From positions 1-22,547 of the forward strand of contig JAEOSP010000459.1 of the NCBI GenBank assembly GCA_016840305.1: a stretch of 22,547 nucleotides of DNA, written 5' to 3'. Position 1 is the stretch's first letter. Each line of letters starts with the position of its first letter. The notes beneath the pieces are model-generated. The model did not search any database. It worked only from the letters and a program-made list of their open reading frames with translations, and was not told the DNA's origin. Source of the stretch: Candidatus Hodarchaeota archaeon. Its GTDB lineage: Archaea > Asgardarchaeota > Heimdallarchaeia > Hodarchaeales > Hodarchaeaceae. The translations under genes were made by a program, and so were the position numbers. Positions 7,347-14,705 of this stretch are shown here, in pieces.

Positions 7347-8951
7347 TTATTTTTTCCTTCTGCTCCTAAATAACCATAAAAAACCTAGTCCAATTGCTAC
7401 AAGGGAAAATCCTGATGTGTAAGATGGCCTAGTATTAATTTCATTTGCTTCTAGATAACTGATGTAATTAAAACGTAAAAAATATCCATCCGCTTCTCCA
7501 CCTTTTTCTTGTTGATAAGAACCAATGGATACAGGGAAATCATATGATTCAGTTTCCCCAACTATTAAAGTTGTATTATCGGATACAAACAAATTCCTAG
7601 GATTGTCTTCAGCTAGACCTCCGAAGTATGAACAAAAGAATGGTTGGCCTGTTGGAGACAATATCATTATTACCAAATCAACAGATCCTTGGTTGCTAGT
7701 TTGAATTTCATTACGAATTGGGAATCCATCAGGCCCACCAATACCTGCAGTAAGCACATTATCATATGAATCAACTTCCACAAAATGAAGTGTGTCCCAT
7801 CCGGAACCACCTGCATAACTTGAGAATTTCAGTTGACCATTTACATTTATAGAAGCAATAGTTCCTTCTGGAGTATCATTCGTAGCCCTCTTCTGAAAAG
7901 CATTCTTTGTTGGATAGTCATCAGACCAAGTTCTACCAGAAAAGTACATATTACCAGAGTTATCCAATGAAACACCGAAAGTATCATCCATATGAGATCC
8001 TCCGAAGTATGAACAGTAAATCAAGTCATCAGAAGAATTGAATTTTGCTATGAAAAAATCTCTATATTCACCCTCTGTTGAACTCTTATAAGCATCCTCT
8101 GTTACAGGGAAATCTCCTCGCATGTTAACTCCATCTACTAGTATATTGTCTTCATCATCAATATCAATCGATCCTAACGCGCTTCCTATACTTCCTCCGA
8201 AGTAGGTGCAGTAAAGAATTGTGGAGCAATCATCAGCTATTCGAGCAATGAACCCATCAGTGCTTCCTCTTTTGGATGATTGGTATGCATCACTCGTAAC
8301 AGGAAGATTACTACCAGCAGTAGAACCGATGATTATTAAATTACCAGAATTATCCATTTCAGAATCCTCTGAATAATCGTTTCCATTTGTTCCGAAGTAG
8401 CTAGAATAAATCAATGTCCCATTTGAAGCAAACTTGATAATAAATAGATCATACTCTCCACCTAAGTAAGTTGATTCGGATGAGTCATTAGTGACTGGAA
8501 AATCGGCGGAATTTGTCACCCCAACAATATAAATATTATTCATTGAATCTAAACCGATAGATTGACCTGAATCACGATCAGTTCCTCCAAAATATGTTGA
8601 CCAAATTAACTGACCATCAGAATCAAATTTAGATATGATAGCATCCCCTCCAATGGTATGAAAATCGTCATCGCCTCCAGCAAATGTATCTTGAATGGCA
8701 TTCAAGACTGGAAAGTCGGGAGATAATGTCTGTCCAGTGACTATGATGTTACCATCAGAATCTATTTCTCCATCTCTAATCAGATCTTTTTCTGAACCAC
8801 CCAAGTAAGTACTATGAATGAATTCACTTGTTTCAAGTAAGTTTGGTCTACCCGTCGTCGGTAGAATTGTTAATATAGACGTAATTAAACAGAGAGAGAT
8901 CAATAAGCCTAATACTATACTATTTTCTTTATAATTTTTGTTTGTTTTCAA
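7347..8951 (-). CDS. SBBP-repeat beta-propeller surface protein with C-terminal anchor
   Basis: 534 residues. Residues 12-31 form a signal sequence or signal anchor. Then come repeated units of roughly 55-70 residues, each with [ST]-Y-[FL]-G-G, a D-x-x-G-N-[IL]-x-[IV]-x-G strand and a D-F-P-V turn, as in the SBBP (seven-bladed beta-propeller) repeat family. Seven Y-x-G-G strands are visible (one is Y-F-G-T). At the C-terminus T-S-G-F-S precedes a short hydrophobic helix and the tail R-S-R-R-K-K, resembling archaeal C-terminal sorting or anchor signals. It is probably a cell-surface protein of unknown ligand. The start is TTG with GAGGAAG 5 bases upstream. It is separated by 195 bases, probably with its own promoter, from the regulator gene upstream. 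Confidence 0.88.
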   Translation of the reverse strand: MKTNKNYKENSIVLGLLISLCLITSILTILPTTGRPNLLETSEFIHSTYLGGSEKDLIRDGEIDSDGNIIVTGQTLSPDFPVLNAIQDTFAGGDDDFHTIGGDAIISKFDSDGQLIWSTYFGGTDRDSGQSIGLDSMNNIYIVGVTNSADFPVTNDSSESTYLGGEYDLFIIKFASNGTLIYSSYFGTNGNDYSEDSEMDNSGNLIIIGSTAGSNLPVTSDAYQSSKRGSTDGFIARIADDCSTILYCTYFGGSIGSALGSIDIDDEDNILVDGVNMRGDFPVTEDAYKSSTEGEYRDFFIAKFNSSDDLIYCSYFGGSHMDDTFGVSLDNSGNMYFSGRTWSDDYPTKNAFQKRATNDTPEGTIASINVNGQLKFSSYAGGSGWDTLHFVEVDSYDNVLTAGIGGPDGFPIRNEIQTSNQGSVDLVIMILSPTGQPFFCSYFGGLAEDNPRNLFVSDNTTLIVGETESYDFPVSIGSYQQEKGGEADGYFLRFNYISYLEANEINTRPSYTSGFSLVAIGLGFLWLFRSRRKK

Positions 8952-8956
8952 TTTAA

Positions 8957-8963
8957 CTTCCTC
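8957..8963 (-). promoter_or_regulatory. Ribosome-binding site of the SBBP gene
   Basis: GAGGAAG on the minus strand, 5 bases before TTG 8951. It supports that start. Confidence 0.5.
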
Positions 8964-9146
8964 AATTCTTAATTATAAACATTAACCGCCTTTTAAGACA
9001 GATTTAGGTATAAAACTTCTAAATTGACTTATAATATACTCATATTTGAAAGAAATATCGTATTTAAAAAAGGTAGAATGTAATTTCCAAACAGGAACTA
9101 GTTTCTATGACGGGTATTACCGCGTAGCAATAGTTTTCGATAAGTG

Positions 9147-10169
9147 TTAGATACGTCCATTCATTTTAACACGATTAATTGTTACTTTCAAAGCTGTATT
9201 CAGTAAAGATAAGAAGTGGAACCCTTTAGTTGTAATTTCAAAGTTTCTAAACCTCGCATCCTCTACCACTTGTTTAGATATATGGGTTTGAAGATAATCT
9301 AAGTCTTTCAGCTTCTTAATTTCTTTTGATAGAGTGGATGGTGGTATATCCAAACTCTTAGCTATTTTAGCTGGGTTAGTATCACTAGGATTTTGATAAG
9401 CAATTTCAATTAAGGTTAATATCGTTCTTCCTTTGATTTCTGATCGTAAATCATACTGGAAATCAGCAGGAAAATATTCTATCATTGAATTAGGTTCGAT
9501 AATTGCATCAATCTCCATTGATGGAAGCTCGAGTGGTTCTTCAATAAATCCTGATTGAATATTATCTATTCCGATTATAAGCTTCTGGCTTATTTCTTTC
9601 AGGAAAGTTGGCCGATCAAGTTGAAAAAAACTTTTAAAACTTGATTGTCGGTTTCTTTTTGTATAGTAATAATACAAACCTAATCCTGGTGTTCCAATAG
9701 CTAACATTACCACCAATAAGCCAATAAAAATAGCGTTTTCCCCGCTAAAAATTCCAAATAAGTTAAACCTGCTATTATTAATTGTAAAAGTACTCGCTGA
9801 GATTGCTTCCTTATCAAACCATTCTTTGCTAAAAGCAATAATTTTCAGAAGATAGTTTGACCCATCTTCAAAAAGATCAGTGTTCCAAGTATAGCTTGTT
9901 CCTGGATAAGAAAATCCGAGTTGAATCCAATCCTGTCCTCCATTTGGAGAATAGTAAATATTATACCCAGAAACATTTGATGCAAATGGAGGTTCAAGAG
10001 TCCACAAAATGTCAATATTACCAGAAAGAACCTCACCACCATTGGGATATGTGATTTGTAGCCCATCTGATTGATTACTGGAATATAATGAGGGGTAACT
10101 AAAGGTCATTGTACTAAAATTGAAAATAATAAAAACACAGGCGATAATGATTAATTTGCTTTTTTGCAT
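9147..10169 (-). CDS. Transmembrane winged-helix regulator with extracellular beta-sandwich domain
   Basis: Signal peptide or anchor (about 3-26). It is followed by an extracellular domain (38-135) with P-N-G-G-E-x-L-x-G, I-x-W, S-P-N-G-G-Q-D-W and Y-x-W-N-T strands, like the fibronectin/Ser-Thr-rich anchor sandwich found in many secreted proteins. One membrane helix (about 148-171, ending Y-Y-Y-Y-T-K-R-N-R) comes next. A cytoplasmic linker leads to a MarR/ArsR-like winged helix (about 247-325) with D-I-P-P-S-T-L-S-K-E-I-K-K-L as recognition helix. Numbers follow the longer TTG-started form; ATG 10169 is preferred and removes two residues. It is probably a one-component membrane regulator that senses something outside and acts on DNA. 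It starts about 20 bases after citF on the same strand, so it is probably co-transcribed and may control citrate genes. The ligand and targets are unknown. Confidence 0.8.
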   Translation of the reverse strand: MQKSKLIIIACVFIIFNFSTMTFSYPSLYSSNQSDGLQITYPNGGEVLSGNIDILWTLEPPFASNVSGYNIYYSPNGGQDWIQLGFSYPGTSYTWNTDLFEDGSNYLLKIIAFSKEWFDKEAISASTFTINNSRFNLFGIFSGENAIFIGLLVVMLAIGTPGLGLYYYYTKRNRQSSFKSFFQLDRPTFLKEISQKLIIGIDNIQSGFIEEPLELPSMEIDAIIEPNSMIEYFPADFQYDLRSEIKGRTILTLIEIAYQNPSDTNPAKIAKSLDIPPSTLSKEIKKLKDLDYLQTHISKQVVEDARFRNFEITTKGFHFLSLLNTALKVTINRVKMNGRI

Positions 10170-10188
10170 ATTCAACTCAAACTACTTC

Positions 10189-11730
10189 TCATTGATCTAC
10201 ACGATAAATAACATCGAGTAATGTCCCATCACGGTATTCCACTGCAGTACAGATTTCATCTGTAAAATCAGGTTTGAGGAGGGGAGCTTCACTATAAGCT
10301 AAATCTCGTAATTCTGTAATATCAACTACATTAATATCAGTTTTAAGAAGTTTTTTCTTGAGATCTTTCCTTCTTGGGTTAATAGCAATGCCAGCATTTG
10401 TTATTATCACATCAATCATTTCCCCTGGTGTCGAAATAGTAGTTACATCATCTCTGATAATTGGAACCTTTCGTGCAATTGGACAAGTGATTATTGTTAA
10501 CTGAGCAGCTGCAGCATCAGTGTGACCACCAATTCCATGAAGTAAGAGCCCGTCAGAATGCGTATTGACATTCACGTTGAAATTGAGGTCAACTTCTGTG
10601 GCTCCTAATGCAACTACATCAACATAATTAGCCAGTGGACCTCCTGGGGTATGAATATTGTAGGAATATTGAGCAGAACTTTCAATATGTAGTGGATTTT
10701 CTTTTAAAGACCTAACTGCTGCTAAATCAAAAGACTGTCCGTCGTAAATCTTCTGAAAAAGACCTGCTTCTAATAATTCAACAGCTGCTTCCGTTGTACC
10801 CCCGTGAATAAAACTACCTTTGAGATTTCTTTCAGTCATAAGCTCTTCTAAATAATGAGTTGTTGCTAATGATACTCCTCCAGCTCCAGCTTGATATGAA
10901 AATCCCTCTTTGATATAGCCAGCAGCCTGTGCTACTGCAATAACCTCTTCTGCAATTGCATGATGCGATTCAGTTACATTTCGACCCAAACTACCAGCAA
11001 CTATTTTATTAGGATCCCCTATTTTATCAACAGTAACAATGTAGTCGACATTTGAACCACGAATACTGACTGGTACAACTGGTTCTTCTGTTAAGTTATC
11101 AGTTACTAATACTACATTATCAGCATAAATAGAATCGGTTTCATTGGCAAATCCATTTGCTCCAAAGGCCGAAGGACCTTGACAACCATTCATATTCCCC
11201 ATATGGTCAACCGCGGGCGAGGCAACAAATGAAATATCAAGATGTAAGTCATCACACTCAACAGCACGAGCACGGCCACCGTGAGAGCGAAGACTGGAAT
11301 GAATATTGACCTCTCCTGTAGATACAGCCTTACCAATGGGCCCATTCATTGAGCCACTAATTTCACGAATAACTCCTGAATGAATATGTTCAATTAACGG
11401 TTCATGATTTGGAAATAGGGCGGTTGAGGCTAGAGTGAGATTTTTTATCCCCATACTGGCTATTGTATCCATTACCATACAGATAACTAGATCTCCATAT
11501 CGAAGATTATGGTTGAATCCAAGAGTCATTCCATCTCGAATCGGGATTTTGGAAAGGACTTTCTCGAGATTATCGAAAATCCGCTGAGTTTTTGGGGTAA
11601 TTACTTGTGATCGGTAATTCCTTCCTACTCGTCTTCCACTGGGAGGGGTAGAAAAAGCCCCTGCATACGGGAGATACTTCTTTCTATATAATTGTGAAGG
11701 TAGTTTTCTTCCTGCAGCGTTAACACTCAT
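10189..11730 (-). CDS. citF: Citrate lyase alpha subunit (citrate CoA/ACP-transferase)
   Basis: 513 residues, the usual CitF length, with matching blocks throughout: D-G-M-T-L-G-F-N-H (66-74), M-G-I-K-N-L-T-L-A-S (93-102), H-S-x-L-R-S-H-G-G-R (144-153), G-N-M-N-G (178-182), K-I-G-D-P-N-K-I-x-A-G (236-246), K-E-G-F-S-Y-Q-A-G-A-G-G (274-285), F-N-V-N-V-x-T-x-S-D-G (384-394), and I-A-I-N-P-R-R (448-454). In bacteria CitF moves citrate onto the acyl-carrier subunit CitD, and CitE then cleaves it to acetate and oxaloacetate. No citD, citE, citC, citX or citG lies in the window, so the partner system or the exact reaction is open; a free-CoA transferase role is possible. The ATG is preceded by GGGA at suitable spacing. 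The transmembrane regulator follows at about 20 bases. Confidence 0.93.
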   Translation of the reverse strand: MSVNAAGRKLPSQLYRKKYLPYAGAFSTPPSGRRVGRNYRSQVITPKTQRIFDNLEKVLSKIPIRDGMTLGFNHNLRYGDLVICMVMDTIASMGIKNLTLASTALFPNHEPLIEHIHSGVIREISGSMNGPIGKAVSTGEVNIHSSLRSHGGRARAVECDDLHLDISFVASPAVDHMGNMNGCQGPSAFGANGFANETDSIYADNVVLVTDNLTEEPVVPVSIRGSNVDYIVTVDKIGDPNKIVAGSLGRNVTESHHAIAEEVIAVAQAAGYIKEGFSYQAGAGGVSLATTHYLEELMTERNLKGSFIHGGTTEAAVELLEAGLFQKIYDGQSFDLAAVRSLKENPLHIESSAQYSYNIHTPGGPLANYVDVVALGATEVDLNFNVNVNTHSDGLLLHGIGGHTDAAAAQLTIITCPIARKVPIIRDDVTTISTPGEMIDVIITNAGIAINPRRKDLKKKLLKTDINVVDITELRDLAYSEAPLLKPDFTDEICTAVEYRDGTLLDVIYRVDQ

Positions 11731-11783
11731 TTTATTCCCATTATATTCTTTTTATCAGAGATTTTATGTATGACTAAAAAGAC

Positions 11784-11791
11784 TTGATCAA
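11784..11791. repeat. Palindrome TTGATCAA upstream of citF
   Basis: A perfect 8-base palindrome about 55 bases ahead of the citF start. It shares the half-site CTTGA, followed closely by ATAAAA, with the larger inverted repeat at 11822-11841. It is a possible operator. Confidence 0.35.
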
Positions 11792-11821
11792 TAAAAATAG
11801 TTTCTTAGTATGGCAATTAGT

Positions 11822-11846
11822 AACTTGAATAAAATCAAGTTTTTTG
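11822..11846. repeat. Inverted repeat AACTTGA/TCAAGTT with T-tract, between citF and the phosphatidyltransferase gene
   Basis: A perfect 7-base inverted repeat with a 6-base loop (ATAAAA), followed on the plus strand by a run of six T. It lies 18 bases past the stop of the minus-strand CDP-alcohol gene and about 90 bases ahead of citF. The T run is on the wrong side to end the minus-strand transcript in the usual way, so an operator is as likely as a terminator. Confidence 0.4.
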
Positions 11847-11859
11847 TAAATTGGATCTT

Positions 11860-12612
11860 TTAAGATTCATATTCTTCATGTTGTATAAGAAATGTTTTCT
11901 CAATCAAGGTATAAATAACAACGAATATAATACCTATATCGAAAATAAGTAAGCCCAGCTCGAAAAGATGAAAAATCATCATGAATATAACAATATATAC
12001 ATGATCATGAGAAATTGGTTGTGTTTCCTCAAATAGCCAGCTAGAATAAATAGACATGACTGACAGGAAACCTAGAAATCCAAGTGCAATGGAAATTAAA
12101 AACCAAATATCTAAACCGAGTATTTCTGTTTTAGTTAAAGAAATGTTAAAACCAATTGCTATCCACAAGAATATGCCTTTTGCTTCTAGGACATAATCTA
12201 ACCATTCACCTGTCTTACTACAACTATCTCTTTTTCGTGCAAGTTGTCCATCCACACAATCCATGATTGCTGAAAGCCAATAGAGAATACTAGCTAGTAC
12301 CAGCCAAACGGTATTATTTCCTGCAATTACTATGATTATAGCACTGAAAATCGTTAGAAAAAATCCAAACCAGGTTACTCGATTGGGGGTTATCAAGGAA
12401 AAAGGATGAAAGACTTTTACAATCTGATTTGCGATAATACGGTGAAAGCGAAGGGTGATTCCTTCTTTTTTGAAGGCATAATGACCACCCTTCTCTTCAT
12501 TCACTTTACCGAGGATTAATTTTGAAGATAAATTTCTAAGACTATAATCTTTCTTTAATTTCACTATTTTATTTTCCTCTACTGGCATTTGTATTAAGTG
12601 TGATCTGGGCAT
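11860..12612 (-). CDS. CDP-alcohol phosphatidyltransferase family protein
   Basis: 250 residues with about six membrane helices after a 70-residue cytoplasmic N-terminus. The family motif is clear at 118-143: D-C-V-D-G-Q-L-A-R, eight residues, G-E-W-L-D, then three residues and E. The canonical motif ends in Asp; here it is Glu143. I-T-P-N-R-V-T-x-x-G (74-83), just before helix 1, is also typical. Such enzymes transfer a phospho-alcohol from a CDP-activated donor to form phospholipids or soluble phosphodiesters such as di-myo-inositol phosphate. In archaea candidates include archaetidylserine, archaetidylinositol-phosphate and archaetidylglycerol-phosphate synthases, and the sequence does not decide among them. 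Ser/Thr/Cys-rich spacing inside the motif (R-K-R-D-S-C-S-K-T-G) resembles choline/ethanolamine phosphotransferases. The ATG at 12612 is used; Met9 is an alternative. Confidence 0.85.
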   Translation of the reverse strand: MPRSHLIQMPVEENKIVKLKKDYSLRNLSSKLILGKVNEEKGGHYAFKKEGITLRFHRIIANQIVKVFHPFSLITPNRVTWFGFFLTIFSAIIIVIAGNNTVWLVLASILYWLSAIMDCVDGQLARKRDSCSKTGEWLDYVLEAKGIFLWIAIGFNISLTKTEILGLDIWFLISIALGFLGFLSVMSIYSSWLFEETQPISHDHVYIVIFMMIFHLFELGLLIFDIGIIFVVIYTLIEKTFLIQHEEYES

Positions 12613-12998
12613 TAATCATGATTAAATTAAAATTGGAATTTTCCTCGCTTATTATTTAATATTAAGAGATATCTAATTCCCATTCGTAATTTCCCAGAGA
12701 GTCAATGTTCTAGCTGTATTTGCTCGGGTTAAATATTGGTTAATAGTGTTGTAAACAAATTAACACCTTTACTCATAACCATCAACATTTTTAGGATTGG
12801 TCAGAAATTCCCATTGATGGCATTAATAATGGTTTTGTTTCAGGTGATTTCACAAAATTAAAGAGCTTTCATCAAAAAATAGCCTATATGGTCTATCTCT
12901 GAAATTTCGTAAGGGAAAACTTCATCTGAAAAATAAAGAATTTCTGTAATTAGAAACAAGCTCAATTTTACAGGATTTAATATCACGAAGGATTGAAA
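12613..12998. other. 386-base spacer without a convincing gene
   Basis: An AT-rich divergent spacer between the phosphatidyltransferase and GNAT genes. Only short open frames occur; the longest overlaps the GNAT start on the opposite strand and resembles nothing known. ATTAAATA-like boxes at about 12645-12655 could start the minus-strand gene. No tRNA, hairpin or repeat stands out. Confidence 0.5.
12987..12992 (+). promoter_or_regulatory. Ribosome-binding site deciding the GNAT start
   Basis: GAAGGA lies 6 bases before ATG 12999 but directly abuts the in-frame TTG at 12993, so the ATG is the better start. Confidence 0.5.
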
Positions 12999-13541
12999 AT
13001 GATAGCAATTCCGACTCTTAAGACGAAACGTTTGATTATAAGACCTTTGAATAAGAAAGACATAGATTTTCTCTTCAATCATTATAATACAGAAGATATT
13101 GCACGCTTCACGTTAATATCCCTAAATTCTTTAGATGATACTAAAGCATTTTTAGACCAATACACAGGAAAAAATGATAATAGAAAATTCAAAGAAGGAA
13201 TTGAGCTGAAATCAACACGGCAATTAATTGGAACAGTGTGCTTCGTGAATTGGAACAAAAATGATCGCTGTGCTGAAATTGGCTATGATCTATCACAAGA
13301 ATACTGGGGAAGAGGTTTTATGACTGAAGCACTCAATGTTTTCATAAGATATGGATTTGAAGAAATGAATCTAAATCGAATAGAAGCTACTACCAATATC
13401 GAGAACGAAAGATCGAAAAATGTGTTAATTCGATTAGGTTTTGTACAAGAAGGTATCTTACGACAAAAATATTGGTTTAATAAAATTTTTTCTGATGAAA
13501 TCATCTTTTCCTTGTTGAGAGATGAATGGGAAACGAAGTGA
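12999..13541 (+). CDS. GNAT acetyltransferase, RimJ/RimL type
   Basis: About 180 residues. It opens with T-x-R-L-x-I-R-P-L, as in RimJ/RimL-like N-acetyltransferases. The acetyl-CoA-binding motif A is present as G-Y-D-L, Y-W-G-R-G-F-M-T-E-A-L, and the later N-x-x-S-x-x-V-L-x-R-L-G-F-V-x-E-G matches motif B of the family. It transfers acetyl from acetyl-CoA to an amino group, perhaps a protein N-terminus or a small molecule; the target cannot be told. It is transcribed alone, with a T7 tract about 30 bases after the stop (around 13575) as likely transcript end. The start is ATG 12999 by its ribosome-binding site, three codons nearer than needed for the TTG alternative minus one. Confidence 0.88.
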   Translation: MIAIPTLKTKRLIIRPLNKKDIDFLFNHYNTEDIARFTLISLNSLDDTKAFLDQYTGKNDNRKFKEGIELKSTRQLIGTVCFVNWNKNDRCAEIGYDLSQEYWGRGFMTEALNVFIRYGFEEMNLNRIEATTNIENERSKNVLIRLGFVQEGILRQKYWFNKIFSDEIIFSLLRDEWETK

Positions 13542-13829
13542 GACTCCCAGATTATCGTATGGTGCAATATCAACTTTTTTTATATAACAATGCACTGGAT
13601 TCAACATACAATTGAATGTTGCAAAATCACTCGAGTTAGACACGACTAGAGTAATAGCAACTAGTAAAATAATGAGGCCTCTAAAGAGAGAGATCTAGCC
13701 CTGAGGAACACGACTCAATCGCTCTCGTTTATCATAAGAATAAAACTTTTTATAGTAGTGGTAGAGATAAATAGAATCAAAATATATCTTGAAAAACGTT
13801 TTACTTTATTTAGAATGGAATGAGCTAGA

Positions 13830-14639
13830 ATGGTTAACTTGCTTTTATTTGAGAGAATACTCAGAAACAAAGAGGAATTCTATGACATACTAACAAAGGA
13901 GAAAGGCATAACAACAATTATCCGCGATGCAACGATTTCAATCGCGGTTTTTGGAGCTCTCTATGGAGCAACGATGGGAGTATGGTCGTGGGAACCATTA
14001 AAAGTCGTTTTTTCATCCTTGAAAGTTCCCATACTCTTTTTAATCTCATTAGTTGTTGTTCTTCCAAGTTACTATATTGTCAATTTAGCAATAGGAGGAA
14101 GAAACAGTTTTTTACAACTAACATCTTTATTTCTTTCTAGTTTCTCAATATATACAACAATCCTTCTCGCATTCGTCCCAGTGAATCTATTTTTTATGAT
14201 TACAACACCAAGGGGTACGGATTCCTATTTTTTCATGGTTCTCTTAAACTTAATCATCTATGGACTTGGAGGTCTGATTTCTACAGTTTTTATGGTGGAA
14301 GGAGTCCAATTTCTAAACCAACGAAGAGAAAGAATCCTTACATTGAAGGATTTAATACCAGTAACGGTCGCTTTAGGAACCTTAGCCTTTATTGGAACAC
14401 AAATGGCATGGTTCATCAGACCGTGGTTCAACTACGAACCCAATTTCATTAGACCCGAGTTATACGGGAATTTCTATGTAGCAATTTTTAAAGTCATTTT
14501 CTCCAGTTTATATATTGGGATCATCTTTCTGTTTCTTGCCGCCTTGATCATGATCCCCTTCGTAATATGGATCAGTAGGATTCTTCTTTCCCTTCCAATA
14601 TCCGAGAGTGAAAAAGACAATAAGAAGCCACAATCCTAG
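13830..14639 (+). CDS. Polytopic membrane protein, Yip1-like family
   Basis: 269 residues with about six or seven membrane helices. The pattern of a charged N-terminal helix, G-A-L-Y-G-A-T-M-G-x-W, S-L-K-V-P-I-L-F-L-I-S-L, L-P-S-Y-Y-I-V-N, then A-F-V-P-V-N-L-F-F-M-I-T-T recalls a family of Yip1-like integral membrane proteins found in many bacteria and archaea, sometimes mis-labelled as actin-binding. Function is unknown. It ends in a polar cytoplasmic tail (S-E-S-E-K-D-N-K-K). The ATG at 13830 is the only sensible start, since earlier ATGs hit stops at once. An AAATATAT box near 13780 may be its promoter. The 288-base spacer before it shows only that box and a T tract. It converges with the longin-like gene. 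Confidence 0.65.
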   Translation: MVNLLLFERILRNKEEFYDILTKEKGITTIIRDATISIAVFGALYGATMGVWSWEPLKVVFSSLKVPILFLISLVVVLPSYYIVNLAIGGRNSFLQLTSLFLSSFSIYTTILLAFVPVNLFFMITTPRGTDSYFFMVLLNLIIYGLGGLISTVFMVEGVQFLNQRRERILTLKDLIPVTVALGTLAFIGTQMAWFIRPWFNYEPNFIRPELYGNFYVAIFKVIFSSLYIGIIFLFLAALIMIPFVIWISRILLSLPISESEKDNKKPQS

Positions 14640-14705
14640 AAATTAAAAAATAACACGGTTGAACAAATGAAAATTTGATTATATTACCTTCCTTTTTCAT
14701 AAGAT

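Noticed and set aside
8000..8220. Repeated CCTCCGAAGTA words that could be a DNA repeat array
   Set aside because: They encode the repeated Y-F-G-G strand of the SBBP propeller blades, in frame and at blade spacing.
9065..9146. Imperfect palindromes (around GGAACTAGTTTC and GGGTATTACC) after the regulator gene
   Set aside because: Mismatched and short; not distinguishable from chance in this AT-rich spacer.
12780..12900. Short open frames that might be remnants of a decayed gene before the GNAT gene
   Set aside because: The translated pieces are under 40 codons and match no family I know, so a pseudogene call is not supportable.
12858..13082. 74-codon minus-strand open frame in the spacer and over the GNAT start
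   Set aside because: It overlaps a well-supported GNAT gene, has no recognisable motif and no ribosome-binding site that stands out.
13660..13740. Region rich in small palindromes (GAGGCCTC, AGATCT) that might be an RNA gene
   Set aside because: No consistent long stem, no tRNA T-loop signature and no clear C/D box pair.
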